Origin: Pyrococcus kukulkanii
GTDB taxonomy: Archaea > Methanobacteriota_B > Thermococci > Thermococcales > Thermococcaceae
Direction: 5' to 3'
NCBI RefSeq assembly: GCF_041647995.1
Contig: NZ_JARRIB010000004.1
Location: forward strand, 1 to 64,000
DNA length: 64,000 nucleotides
The notes under the pieces are model-generated. The model searched no databases. It saw only the letters and a program-made list of their open reading frames with translations, and had not been told where the DNA came from. The position numbers and the translations under genes are program-made. Below, piece by piece: positions 29,192 through 38,667 of the stretch (position 1 is the first letter of the stretch; every line of letters begins with the position of its first letter).

Positions 29192-30167
29192 CGTAGTTTT
29201 CGATCCTTATCTTAACTTTCTTTTTCTTAGGATCGAACCTAGAGAGCTTCTCCTCTGCTATAATCTCAACTCCATGAATCCTGAGTCTAATTCTCACCCT
29301 CCCTGGGAGTAGCTCGTAGTCGATGACTTCAGCTTCAGCACCATCTCCTATCTCAACGCTTTCGGGCCTGAAGAACACCCTAACCTTTCCATCTTTTGGT
29401 GTTTTGAAGCAGAGCTCGCCCAAGCAGGCCTTTCCGTTCTCGGCGTGCAACTCTAGAATGTTTCCAGTCCCCAGGAACTTGGCTACAAACTCCGTTTTTG
29501 GCCTCATGTAGAGCTCCAAGGGCTCGCCAACTTGCTCTATCCTCCCGAGGTTCATTACGGCAATCCTGTCGCTTATCGCCATGGCCTCCTCTTGGTCGTG
29601 GGTGACGTACACGGTTGTTATCCCTAGATCCCTCTGAATCCTCCTTATCTCTCCCCTGAGCCTCTCCCTCACCTTGGCATCTAGGTTGCTCAAGGGTTCG
29701 TCGAGCAATAAAACGTCCGGCTCTATAACCAAAGCCCTGGCCAAGGCAACCCTCTGCTGTTGCCCTCCAGAGAGCTGCTCCGGATACCTGTTCTCGAACC
29801 CTTCAAGGCCGACGAGCTTTAGGGCCCACCTCACCCTTTTCTCTATCTCGTTCCTGGGGAGCTTCCTCATCTCTAATCCAAACGCTATGTTCTTGAACAC
29901 CGTTAGGTGCGGGAAGAGGGCATAATCTTGAAACACCATCCCTATGTTTCTCTCGTATGGCTTCCTCTCGGTTACATCCTCCCCATCGAAGAGAACTCTG
30001 CCTGAGTCTGGCCTTTCAAGCCCGGCGATGATTCTGAGGGTTGTGGTCTTTCCGCACCCACTTGGTCCTAGAAGGGTCATCAGCTCTCCATCCCTAACCT
30101 TGAGGTTAACGCTCAGCGTGAATTCATCGTACCTCTTAACCACATCCCTAAGCTCAATGCTCACCAT
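29181..30167 (-). CDS. ABC transporter ATP-binding protein, probably thiamine uptake
   Basis: 328 residues. Walker A GPSGCGKTTTLR, Q-loop MVFQDYALFP, signature LSGGQQQRVALARAL, Walker B DVLLLDEPLSNLD and H-loop VYVTHDQEEAM are all intact. A C-terminal TOBE-like domain follows, as in iron, spermidine and thiamine importers. Its start overlaps the permease end by 7 bases. Substrate is inferred from the neighbouring binding protein. Confidence 0.8.
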   Translation of the reverse strand: MVSIELRDVVKRYDEFTLSVNLKVRDGELMTLLGPSGCGKTTTLRIIAGLERPDSGRVLFDGEDVTERKPYERNIGMVFQDYALFPHLTVFKNIAFGLEMRKLPRNEIEKRVRWALKLVGLEGFENRYPEQLSGGQQQRVALARALVIEPDVLLLDEPLSNLDAKVRERLRGEIRRIQRDLGITTVYVTHDQEEAMAISDRIAVMNLGRIEQVGEPLELYMRPKTEFVAKFLGTGNILELHAENGKACLGELCFKTPKDGKVRVFFRPESVEIGDGAEAEVIDYELLPGRVRIRLRIHGVEIIAEEKLSRFDPKKKKVKIRIENYVIL

Positions 30168-31732
30168 ACCTCCTCACCAATCCTCTCTATAAGGGCGAAG
30201 CTAACGCCGGAAATTGCCATGAGAACAACGGCTAGGGCTGATGCAGGGCCGAACTGCCTTGAGGAGATGAACTTGTATATGGCTAACGTGAGGGTCGTGT
30301 ATTCTGGCCTGGCGAGCATGTACGTCGTTGCGAGCTCGGCTATGCTCATTGCAAAGGCGAAGATGGCCCCGACTATTATTCCCTTTGACGCTAAGGGCAA
30401 CTCCACCTTAAGGAATGCCCTCTCTTCATTCGCCCCCAAGGTTAGAGCAGCTTCATACAGGTTCTCCTTTATCTTGACGAGGGCTGAGCTCACGGCCCTC
30501 AGGACGAAGGGATAAGCGACTATCGAGTGGGCCAAGGCAACTATCATCCAGCTTCCGTAGAGCGGAGTTCTCCTAAAAATTAGGAGGTAGCCTAGACCAA
30601 GTATTACTGGAGAACTCGCTAAGGGCAGGGTCGCAAGTGCATCCGCGATAACTTTACCCTTGAATCTCCATTTAACGAGGGAGTAGCTTAAAGGTAGTGC
30701 CACCAGAGTTGATATCACGACGGTTAAAACTCCAAAGAAAATTGAATTTGCGATAGTTCTGAGCACGGTAGTCCCGAACATCGGGTTGTACTCTTGCGAA
30801 AATGCCCTCCTGTACATCTCCAGGCTGAAGCTCCCGGTATAGAATAAGGAGTCATAAACCACTGCAATAAGTGGTCCGAGGATTAGAATCGATACCAGTA
30901 AGAAGTAGGGAACCGCCCACAGGGCCGTTCTTAAGGTTATTCTCTCCGGCTTTCTCATGACCTTCTGCTCCTCCCTCTTCGCGTAGAGCTGTAGGGCTTT
31001 GAGGTAGAGGTACATGAACGCTAAACTCAGGAGAATTTGGAGTAGGGCCAGGGAAGAAGCCGTCTTGAAGTCGAGCATCACCATTGCAGAAGTGAATATG
31101 TCAACTTCGAGCGTAGCGTACCTGTAGCCTCCGAGGATCAGGGGAATTGAGAAGCTCATGAAGGAGAATGTGAAGGTTAGAAGGGCCGAGGCAAGGATTC
31201 CGGGCATGATAAGAGGTAGAATCACCTTTCTGAAGAGCGTGAAGCCTTTAGCTCCGAGAGTCATTGCGACCTCTTCATAACTTGGGTTCACCCTCTCTAT
31301 TAGGGCCGAGACCATCCTAACTACCACCGGAAAGTTGTAGAATGCGTGGGCGAGAACTATGGCCTTCCATGAGTACAGGATGTCTAATCCTCCGAAAGGC
31401 CCACCCTTTCCAAACAGAAGGAGGAAGCCTAAGGCCACCATTACGCTGGGCATCACGAAAGGAATCGTCATTATCGCCTTCAGAATCCTCTTCCCAGGAA
31501 AGTCGTACTTCCCAAAGATGTAGGCCCCAGGAAGACCTATGGCAAGGGTCAGAAGAGTTGAGGCCAGGGCTTGGGCGAATGTGAAGGATATTACCCTCTT
31601 ATGGTAAGAATCTGAGAGAATCTGGATTATAGCTTTGGGATCAAAGCCCAAACCTATGACCGAGAGCAGGGGAAGGTAGAAGAAGGTAAGCAGGAACGCA
31701 AAGGCTGGAAGTGCTAGGAGGAGCCTTCTCAT
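30161..31732 (-). CDS. ABC transporter permease (fused two-domain, ThiP/FbpB type)
   Basis: 523 residues with about 12 membrane helices in two halves. Each half carries the coupling loop of importer permeases (EVAMTLGAKGFTLFRKVILP near 175 and EAALTLGANEERAFLKVELP near 430). The duplicated layout is that of ThiP-type thiamine or Fe permeases. It forms an operon with the ATPase downstream. Its start overlaps the upstream AAA ATPase gene by 4 bases. Confidence 0.8.
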   Translation of the reverse strand: MRRLLLALPAFAFLLTFFYLPLLSVIGLGFDPKAIIQILSDSYHKRVISFTFAQALASTLLTLAIGLPGAYIFGKYDFPGKRILKAIMTIPFVMPSVMVALGFLLLFGKGGPFGGLDILYSWKAIVLAHAFYNFPVVVRMVSALIERVNPSYEEVAMTLGAKGFTLFRKVILPLIMPGILASALLTFTFSFMSFSIPLILGGYRYATLEVDIFTSAMVMLDFKTASSLALLQILLSLAFMYLYLKALQLYAKREEQKVMRKPERITLRTALWAVPYFLLVSILILGPLIAVVYDSLFYTGSFSLEMYRRAFSQEYNPMFGTTVLRTIANSIFFGVLTVVISTLVALPLSYSLVKWRFKGKVIADALATLPLASSPVILGLGYLLIFRRTPLYGSWMIVALAHSIVAYPFVLRAVSSALVKIKENLYEAALTLGANEERAFLKVELPLASKGIIVGAIFAFAMSIAELATTYMLARPEYTTLTLAIYKFISSRQFGPASALAVVLMAISGVSFALIERIGEEVW

Positions 31733-32757
31733 GTTTCAACATTTGGTTTTAGCTTTAAAGCCTTTCTAATAGCTAGCAATTCGAGCTTTCCTTGTGGTCT
31801 TACGACACCCTTTAGAGGGTCAACGAAGAGGATGTTAGCCTTAACCAGCCTTCTAAGTGGCCTGCTTATCACCCCATTAAATGGTATCTCTTCTTTGTCT
31901 TGGAACTCCTTTAAGAGTCTTGCCAAACTCTTCCTTCCATGGATGAGGGCATTAACGGCCTGTACCCTAAGCCTTAACTGGCTTTCGCACCACTCTTTCA
32001 ACTCGTCCTTGTGCTTTATAGATTCAACTAAGTAGACTGGCTTTCCTCCAAAGTACTCCCATACAAGCTCTGCTTCGTTAATACTAAACCCTTGATTTTT
32101 CAAGAACTCAACTGCAGTTTCTCTATCGAAGTCATCAACTAGGAAGTACTCTGCCCTGCCCTGGAGCATTGCCTCGTTGTAAACCTTATCTATGAATAAG
32201 CTGTCAGAGGTAACGACGAATACGTGGCTCAAATGCCTCTCCTTAGTTAAGTGTACAAAAAAGTTGAAGAGCTCATAGATGAGTGGGCCGTTAATCTTTA
32301 AGTCTCCTATAACTTGAAGCTCATCAAGAATTAAAATCGGCTTCTTACCGGCTTTTTTAACTTCCTCAATTAGCGTTGCAATGTATGCGAACGCATTCTT
32401 TGGCTTCTTCTCCCTAATTATTCCTTCTAGAATGGGAGTGGGAATTGGGAAGCCCAAAACTTCCTTTCCAGCGGAGAGGATGAGAGAAACAGCTTCCTTG
32501 AGGGTTTTAACTTTACTCCTGAATTCGACAGAAAATAGAACGTCAATAAAATCGTCGTAGCTCATGACGGGGGTTCTTCTGAGGTTTATATAGAATGCAA
32601 CATACTCATCAGATAGTCTCCTAGTAAGCTCCATCATTAGGGCTGTTTTCCCTGAGTTGATTGGTCCATAGATGAAAGTTATCATATTAGGCTCGGTAAA
32701 GACGAGCCTTATTAGCTTATCCAACTCATGTTGTCTGTTGAAAAATATCACTTTCAC
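31729..32757 (-). CDS. Archaeal AAA ATPase (COG1672 type)
   Basis: 342 residues. It begins MKVIFFNRQHELDKLIRLVF, then Walker A GPINSGKTALMMEL and Walker B PILILDELQVI. A sensor-like HVFVVTSDSLFI and a winged-helix C-terminal part follow. Such STAND-like ATPases are frequent orphan genes in Pyrococcus. The ATGA overlap with the permease suggests coupled translation with the transporter, though this may be chance. Confidence 0.75.
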   Translation of the reverse strand: MKVIFFNRQHELDKLIRLVFTEPNMITFIYGPINSGKTALMMELTRRLSDEYVAFYINLRRTPVMSYDDFIDVLFSVEFRSKVKTLKEAVSLILSAGKEVLGFPIPTPILEGIIREKKPKNAFAYIATLIEEVKKAGKKPILILDELQVIGDLKINGPLIYELFNFFVHLTKERHLSHVFVVTSDSLFIDKVYNEAMLQGRAEYFLVDDFDRETAVEFLKNQGFSINEAELVWEYFGGKPVYLVESIKHKDELKEWCESQLRLRVQAVNALIHGRKSLARLLKEFQDKEEIPFNGVISRPLRRLVKANILFVDPLKGVVRPQGKLELLAIRKALKLKPNVET

Positions 32758-32873
32758 TACCCCCTATAATTAACCTTTCGAGGTGTAGTTTCATAACACT
32801 TTTGACGCTCATAACTCTTCTCTCCCAATGTTCATTTCAGGAGGACATTTTGAGCTTGAAACATAGTGCTCTT

Positions 32874-34166
32874 CTAAATTAGTCCAAGGAAGACCCACCA
32901 CGGAATCATGAGGATATCACCTTTAATTTCAAATCTTTTGCCGATCACTATACCTTTCTCGGCATTTAACCTTTCCATACTTCGCCTAACTTGGGAAATG
33001 TCACTCTTACCTAGACTAACTTCAATGACATAGCGCTCTCCATTCTTAATTAGAAGGAAGTCAGCGCCACCTTTACCCGGTTCGTATTCCAGCCTTCCAG
33101 CCCCATGAAGGTAGAGCGCTACTGCATCCTCAAGCAATGCTGCCTCATCCACGCTCTCGAACTTGTGGAGTATGGATGCCCTCATCGCTGGAGCGAGGAA
33201 CTTCAGTTTCGGGCCCTTCCTGACTTTCCGTGTCAGGCTTCCTGCGGGAGGTATCTCGACGAGAAGGCCACTCCTGACAAGTGCCCTAACGATTTCTATT
33301 ACCGTGCTCTTTGAAATTCCGAGTGTTTTTGATAACCTTTCGTAGCTGAACCTTTCCCCCCTCGGATTGGCCAAGATGAAGAGGAGCTTCATAGCGAAAT
33401 CCAGCGTTGATGAGTCGAAGTTCCTGAAGTCCTTCAGATCCCTATAAATTATCCTCTCAATCAGCGTAAAAATGTATTCATATGCTTCCTCTTCGCTGAG
33501 TTCAAGCGTTATGGGGAGTGAGCCTAGCCGGAGGTAGCGTTCTACCTCTTTTCCATGTTGGGCTACTGTAGAGAAGGCTTTCCTTAGCAAATTTTCATTG
33601 AACTCAAAAAGTGCCTCAAGGCCTACCGGTTTAACCTTCTCTCCTTTAAGGTGAAGGTACTCGAGGAACGTTAAGGGCTTGACCTCAATATGCTTAGCCC
33701 TCCTAGCTAAGTCCGGGCTTTCCCTTAATTTGAGTGCTGAGGAGCCCGTGGCCACTATGAAATACTCCATCCTATCGTGGAGAACCTTCAAAGTTAAGTC
33801 CCACTTCTCATCGTAGTGAACTTCATCAAGGAGTATTATTGGTTTTTTGGGTCTGAAGAGTTCTAAATACTTATCGATTGCTTCATACAGACTGAAGCCG
33901 AGGAGGTGGAGTTCATCGACTGGAATATAAATCACTTCGGGCGTTTTTGAGAGAGCATAAAAGTACAGTTGTCCGAGCAGGGTTGTTTTGCCGGTTCCCC
34001 TTAATCCCGGCAGGAGGATTGTAGATGTTTTATCTTCATCGAGGTATTTATCTAGCCTGCTCCTTACTTCTTTGAAGATGAACCTTCTCCTCAATCTCCT
34101 CGCATAGTTTAATCTTCTCGGAACTTCTGCTGCTAGCCTTATAAGGTAGTCGCTTAATTGTACCAT
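32874..34166 (-). CDS. AAA ATPase with DUF4143-like C-terminal domain
   Basis: 430 residues from MVQLSDYLIRLAAEVPRRLN; two further in-frame starts lie up to 21 bases upstream. Walker A is PGLRGTGKTTLLGQ, Walker B is PIILLDEVHYD and sensor I is YFIVATGSSALKL. The C-terminal DUF4143 region includes a nuclease-like stretch GGADFLLIKNGERYVIEVSL with the Asp and Glu-x-Ser arrangement of restriction-endonuclease folds. TATATATTTGG upstream is a TATA candidate. Role unknown. Confidence 0.75.
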   Translation of the reverse strand: MVQLSDYLIRLAAEVPRRLNYARRLRRRFIFKEVRSRLDKYLDEDKTSTILLPGLRGTGKTTLLGQLYFYALSKTPEVIYIPVDELHLLGFSLYEAIDKYLELFRPKKPIILLDEVHYDEKWDLTLKVLHDRMEYFIVATGSSALKLRESPDLARRAKHIEVKPLTFLEYLHLKGEKVKPVGLEALFEFNENLLRKAFSTVAQHGKEVERYLRLGSLPITLELSEEEAYEYIFTLIERIIYRDLKDFRNFDSSTLDFAMKLLFILANPRGERFSYERLSKTLGISKSTVIEIVRALVRSGLLVEIPPAGSLTRKVRKGPKLKFLAPAMRASILHKFESVDEAALLEDAVALYLHGAGRLEYEPGKGGADFLLIKNGERYVIEVSLGKSDISQVRRSMERLNAEKGIVIGKRFEIKGDILMIPWWVFLGLI

Positions 34167-34230
34167 GATAGCCCCCATTTTGGTCATCTAAATAACCAAA
34201 TATATAGGAATTTTGGTCGTTTAGTTATTC

Positions 34231-36213
34231 TTAATGAAGCTTAACTATCCTCGCAGCCGAGAACTTCAATTCCGGGGTTCCGGCTTTATTTAATGCGTCG
34301 TTAGTTAGAACATTTGCATCGAAGTGGGAGGGCACAACTATCACACCTTCCTTCACGTTGGCTATCTTCGCCTTCAGGGTTAAGCTACCTCTCTTGGTTT
34401 CAACCTTAACTAGATCCCCATCCTTTATCCCGTACTTCTTTGCATCTTCTCTGCTTATGTAAACCACGGGCTCGCTCATCAGCTTCACGAGGGATGGACT
34501 TCTCAGGGTTATCTCTCCGGTGTTGTAGTGACTTATAACCCTGACCGTAGTTAATATCAGGGGATACTCTCCGTTAGGAGTTTCCCAGGGCATTATTTGT
34601 TCCACAGCGTACATCCTTGCCTTGCCATCTGGCGTGGAGAACTGGATCGTGTGAAGCCTCCTGTAGGGGATTATTATTCCCTCGGAGTTCTTCAGCTCTT
34701 CGATGCTTCTCCCCTCGAGCTCTGGAAACATCTTGAAGTACTCTTCCGTTATCTCCTCAACCTTGGAGTAGTTGAAGCCTGACAATCCTAGGGCTTTGCC
34801 AAGCTCGCTCAGGATTACCCAATCAGGCTTGGCCTCTCCTGGGGGATCGCAGACCTTAAAGCTCCACTGAATCCTCCTTTCACTGTTCATGTAGCTTCCT
34901 TCCTTCTCGCAGAATGCAGCAGCTGGAAGAACGTAGTGGGCAAATCTAGCAGTTCTCGTGAGGAATATGTCCTGAACTACGAGCAGATCAAGCTTCGTTA
35001 AGGCCTTTCTAACCTTTAAGACGTTAGCTTCGCTCACGGCTGGGTTCTCTCCGACTATGTAGAGGGCCTTAACATCTCCTTCAAGTATGGCATCCCAGAG
35101 CTCGGTTAAGTAAAGCCCCCTCTCCGTTGGGAGGTCTTCAACTCCCCAGAGCCTCGCGACCCTCTTCCTGAAGTTCTCATCGCTTAGGGGAATGTACCCA
35201 GGGAGGAACTCGCTCAGAGCCCCCATATACGCAGCCCCCTGGACGTTGTTCTGGCCTCTCATTGGGTAAAGGCCGCCTCTGTCCCCTATATATCCCAAAA
35301 GGAGGGCTATGTCTATTATCGCGAGAACGTTCTCCACTCCGGAAACATGTTGCGTTAAGCCCATCCCCCACATTATCGCCCCGCTTCCAGCCTTCGCAAA
35401 GACCCTGGCAACTTCCCTTATTAGCCTAGAATCAACACCAGTAACCTTCTCAGCGTACTCCGGGGTGTACTTCTTAACCCCCATCTTAACCTCCGAGAAC
35501 CCTGTAGTTCTCGTCTTAACGAAGTCCTTATCGTACAGGCCCTCAGATATTATGACGTTCATCATGGCATTTGCAAGGGTCGTGTCGGTTCCAGGCTTGA
35601 TTATGACCTTGTAATCTGCAAGCTTCATGGTTGTGGTCTCCCTCACATCGACAACTATTATTTTCGCCCCCTTCTTCTTCGCCTTCAGTATGTAATCCAT
35701 GACAACGGGGTGGGTTTCCGCTGGATTGTAGCCCCATATTAGTATGGCCTTAACGTTCTCCAAGTCAGAATATGGATTGGTTTGGGCTCCAGTTCCAAGT
35801 GTCATCTTCAAAGCGTGAACGCTGGCTTCATGGCATAGACGGGCACAATTATCGATGTTATTCGTTCCAAAAAGCCTAGCTATCTTTTGAAGGAGGTAGT
35901 TTTCCTCATTTGAAACCTTTGAAGAAGCTATGAACGCAACGGCATCTGCTCCATAGTTCTCCCTTATTTCAAGGAGCCTTGAAGAAATCTCTTCTATGGC
36001 CTTATCCCAGCTAATTCTAACGAAGTCCTCTCCCACCTTTTTTAAGGGATACATGAGTCTGTCCTTAGAGAACACGAACTCTAGGGCATGCAGTCCTTTT
36101 GGGCAGAGCTTCCCCCTATTGGGCTCTCCCTTGTAGGGGATTATCTTGAGGGTCTTCGGATCTATAAGGATGTTACAGCCAAAGCCACAATAGGGACAGA
36201 CTACCTTTATCAC
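34231..36213 (-). CDS. Formate dehydrogenase-like molybdopterin (tungsten or molybdenum) oxidoreductase, catalytic subunit
   Basis: 660 residues from a GTG with GGTGGT upstream, giving MIKVVCPYCGFGCNIL. A longer frame to 36264 would run over the TATA-like CTTTATATTTTT (about 36244-36255); an ATG at 36231 is an alternative. CPYCGFGC and a later LCPKG supply the [4Fe-4S] ligands. The metal-binding Cys is in NCARLCHEASV where FdhF has Sec/Cys. The bis-MGD domains and C-terminal molydopterin-dinucleotide domain (VSHYNTGEITLRS-type) are complete. No hydrogenase or electron-transfer genes adjoin it. Confidence 0.85.
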   Translation of the reverse strand: MIKVVCPYCGFGCNILIDPKTLKIIPYKGEPNRGKLCPKGLHALEFVFSKDRLMYPLKKVGEDFVRISWDKAIEEISSRLLEIRENYGADAVAFIASSKVSNEENYLLQKIARLFGTNNIDNCARLCHEASVHALKMTLGTGAQTNPYSDLENVKAILIWGYNPAETHPVVMDYILKAKKKGAKIIVVDVRETTTMKLADYKVIIKPGTDTTLANAMMNVIISEGLYDKDFVKTRTTGFSEVKMGVKKYTPEYAEKVTGVDSRLIREVARVFAKAGSGAIMWGMGLTQHVSGVENVLAIIDIALLLGYIGDRGGLYPMRGQNNVQGAAYMGALSEFLPGYIPLSDENFRKRVARLWGVEDLPTERGLYLTELWDAILEGDVKALYIVGENPAVSEANVLKVRKALTKLDLLVVQDIFLTRTARFAHYVLPAAAFCEKEGSYMNSERRIQWSFKVCDPPGEAKPDWVILSELGKALGLSGFNYSKVEEITEEYFKMFPELEGRSIEELKNSEGIIIPYRRLHTIQFSTPDGKARMYAVEQIMPWETPNGEYPLILTTVRVISHYNTGEITLRSPSLVKLMSEPVVYISREDAKKYGIKDGDLVKVETKRGSLTLKAKIANVKEGVIVVPSHFDANVLTNDALNKAGTPELKFSAARIVKLH

Positions 36214-36395
36214 TCTACCACCAATAAACATGAATACGTCAAAAATATAAAGATTTTTGGCCAAAATTGACCAATTTATGTTAATCTTTTATTTTTCCCT
36301 TAAAACCTTACCCTTCAGGGCAAGGAGACGGCCAGATTTCATTAGAAAATATTTATTTTTGGCCTAAACCTTCATTACTAGAAGGGGAAATCAAC

Positions 36396-36809
36396 ATGGA
36401 GCGCCTTGAATATCAGGTTGAATTAGAATGGGATGGCAATGTTGGGAGTGAGGCTAAGGTTAGGGAGTTCTCGTTCAGGATTGACACGAAGACGGATGGT
36501 CATAACTCTGGACCAAACCCCACAGAGTACCTGCTTGCCGCCATAGGTGGCTGTTTAACCGTGAACTGGGGCAGGCTTATAAAGAAAATGCGTCTGAAGG
36601 TCGAGAGCATGGAAATAACAGTCTATGGATGGAGGGACAGGAAAGAGCCTCAATTGAAGGAGATTACCTACAAGATCCGTATCGTGACGAACGAGCCCGA
36701 GAAAAAGATACTCCGCGTCAAGGAGCTCGCCGAGAAGTATGGGACGGTCTTCAACACAGTTGGGGCGGGGAAGATAAAGGGTGAGGTGGAGATAGTCAGG
36801 CCTAGGTGA
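36396..36809 (+). CDS. OsmC-family peroxidase-like protein lacking one catalytic Cys
   Basis: 137 residues. The OsmC fold is clear from GHNSGPNPTEYLLAAIGGCL, with the first catalytic Cys in GGCL. The second Cys, normally in a helix start like CPVS, is replaced in KYGTVFNTVGAG. OsmC proteins reduce organic hydroperoxides with a Cys pair, so this protein may use one Cys or bind other ligands. The ends of this gene and the convergent ABC-2 permease overlap by 8 bases. Confidence 0.8.
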   Translation: MERLEYQVELEWDGNVGSEAKVREFSFRIDTKTDGHNSGPNPTEYLLAAIGGCLTVNWGRLIKKMRLKVESMEITVYGWRDRKEPQLKEITYKIRIVTNEPEKKILRVKELAEKYGTVFNTVGAGKIKGEVEIVRPR

Positions 36810-37542
36810 ACCTTCTCTCCAGGACTTTTCTGTGGATTGCAGTGCCCGTGAGGAAGAACGCGAGGCCAAACAGGGCCAGCATTAAAAGGTCAAGCCACAC
36901 GGGAAGGTAGCCTTTTCCAAGTGAATGCCTCAGGGCGTCAACATAGTATGTCAGCGGTGAGATGAGGGAAATCCACCTGCCATAAGCCGGCAGGTTTTCG
37001 ATGGGGACGAAGATACCGCTGATGAAGAGGAGCGAGAACTTGACAAGTGATGACAGCATCATGACGTCGGCGGGAACGTCCGTGGGTGGGTAGGAGGACA
37101 TGAGCACCGTCATTGCGGAGAAGCACCCGACCGCCAAGAGCGTGGATAGGACGAAGAGCCAGATAGCAGGGTGGACTGAGAGGTAGAGCATTGCTGGAAC
37201 GGTTATTGCGAACGTTATCGCAAGCCCGAAGTAGAGGGAAGCTTGGAAGTCGCCGAGGAGCACTGTGGTCAGTGAAACAGGGGCTGTTATGAGCCTCTCG
37301 AAGGTTCTTCCCCTGCACTCCCACGGGATTATCGTGGGGCCGACGGCGGTGGATGTGAAGAAGGCCGTCATGGCAGTTAGAGCAACGAAGAGATGGCCCC
37401 CGGAGAGGTTGCGCCCTATCATGAAAGCTAAGAACAGGAAGAAGGGGAAGAGGAGGCCCATTATCACGACAGGACCCTTGAGGTAGAAGATGTGCATGTC
37501 CTTCTTCGCTATGGCAAAAGAACGTTTGAGCGTTTCAATCAT
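36802..37542 (-). CDS. ABC-2 type transporter permease
   Basis: 246 residues from MIETLKRSFAIAKKDMHIFY with GGTGAGG just before the ATG; the frame is open to 37572 but without a site. Six membrane helices match the ABC-2 exporter fold, including a DALRHSLGKGYLP-type C-terminal motif. The start lies 8 bases inside the ATPase gene. With that ATPase it forms an exporter of lipids, drugs or polysaccharide; the substrate is unknown. Confidence 0.8.
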   Translation of the reverse strand: MIETLKRSFAIAKKDMHIFYLKGPVVIMGLLFPFFLFLAFMIGRNLSGGHLFVALTAMTAFFTSTAVGPTIIPWECRGRTFERLITAPVSLTTVLLGDFQASLYFGLAITFAITVPAMLYLSVHPAIWLFVLSTLLAVGCFSAMTVLMSSYPPTDVPADVMMLSSLVKFSLLFISGIFVPIENLPAYGRWISLISPLTYYVDALRHSLGKGYLPVWLDLLMLALFGLAFFLTGTAIHRKVLERRFT

Positions 37543-38461
37543 TTTCCTCACCCACCAGCTTGATGAAGACATCCTCCAGTGAAGGAGAGAGCGTTCTTAG
37601 GCTCACTATCCGCAGGTTATTTCTTTCGGCGTAGTGGACGAGCTCTTTAACCGTTGCATCAGGATCTTCTGTGAAAACCCTCGCCTTGTCCCCCATCAGC
37701 TCGACCCTCGTTGCCGAGGCTATCTCAGAGGGGTCAAGTTTCATCGGCTCAAAGCTAACTTCAACTGAAACGCTACCCTTAACCAGTTGCTTTAGCTTCT
37801 CGGGCGTGTCAATCGCTATAAGCCTTCCTCTCCTTATAATTCCAATCCTCTCGCACAGCTCGTTTGCGTCGATCATGTTGTGGGTTGTCATGAATATCGT
37901 CTTCCCCTTCCTCTTCTCCTCGCGGATGACGTCCTTTATCATACGTGCGCTTATAACATCGAGTCCGCTCGTCGGCTCATCCAGAATTAGGAGCTCGGGA
38001 TCGCTTATCATGGCCATCGCAAGAATAAGGCGTTGCCTCATTCCCTTGGAAAAGGCCCTCACCTTCACGTTCCTCTTCTCGTAAAGACCAAAAAGCTTGA
38101 GGAGTTCAATTGAGCGTTTCTCTATCTCCCGTCGCTCCATCCCGTAGAGCTCGCCCATAAGCCTGAGGTTCTGCATCGCCGTCAGATCAACGTAGGGGTT
38201 AGCCATCTCTGGAACTATGCCCATCCTTTCTCTTGCCTTTATCTTTTCCCTCTCGTCAAGCATGTCATAGCCGAGGACCCTTATCTCCCCAGAGTTTGGC
38301 TTCAAAATGCCGGTAATCGTTCTAACTGTGGTTGTCTTTCCAGCTCCATTCGGACCAAGGAAACCAAAAATCTCACCTTTCTTAACGTCAAAGCTCACGT
38401 TATCAACGGCGAGAAAGGAGCCGTAGTACTTGGTGAGTCCCACGACTTCTATGGCTTTCAT
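37535..38461 (-). CDS. ABC-2 exporter ATP-binding protein
   Basis: 308 residues. Walker A GPNGAGKTTTVRT, signature-like AFSKGMRQRLILAMAMI, Walker B ELLILDEPTSGLD and H-loop FMTTHNMIDA are present. The C-terminal extension is typical of the DrrA/CcmA-like group. It is translationally coupled to the permease downstream. It is more G+C-rich than the purine genes. Confidence 0.85.
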   Translation of the reverse strand: MKAIEVVGLTKYYGSFLAVDNVSFDVKKGEIFGFLGPNGAGKTTTVRTITGILKPNSGEIRVLGYDMLDEREKIKARERMGIVPEMANPYVDLTAMQNLRLMGELYGMERREIEKRSIELLKLFGLYEKRNVKVRAFSKGMRQRLILAMAMISDPELLILDEPTSGLDVISARMIKDVIREEKRKGKTIFMTTHNMIDANELCERIGIIRRGRLIAIDTPEKLKQLVKGSVSVEVSFEPMKLDPSEIASATRVELMGDKARVFTEDPDATVKELVHYAERNNLRIVSLRTLSPSLEDVFIKLVGEEND

Positions 38462-38499
38462 GCCCTTGACACCTGAATGAACTAAGGTTCATGGATTAA

Positions 38500-38589
38500 A
38501 AGTCTTTGGAACTGAGTGAAGCTATAGGAGAATTAGAAGCTATAAGAGAATCTGCTGAGATGAATACATGGAAAAGTGAGTTTTACTAA
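38500..38589 (+). pseudogene. Relic of a small antitoxin-like gene
   Basis: After a TAA at 38497-38499 the frame encodes KSLELSEAIGELEAIRESAE and a tail ending NTWKSEFY, then stops at 38589. It contains a 16-base direct repeat (GAAGCTATA-R-GAGAAT). The acidic helix and the tail resemble the toxin-binding end of VapB-like proteins. No start or DNA-binding part remains. Family assignment is tentative. Confidence 0.35.
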
Positions 38590-38667
38590 AAATTTTTCAC
38601 ATGTAGTATCTATCAATCGAACTAAACTTTATAAGAAAGTGCCAAAGCCCTATTTTAGGTGAGCCTA

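Noticed and set aside
30219-30515. 98-codon plus-strand frame inside the ABC permease
   Set aside because: Shadow frame opposite clear membrane helices and coupling loop of the permease.
32874-34187. CRISPR or defence island reading of the AAA ATPases
   Set aside because: No repeat-spacer array and no Cas motifs occur in the window; the ATPases are common Thermococcales orphan genes.
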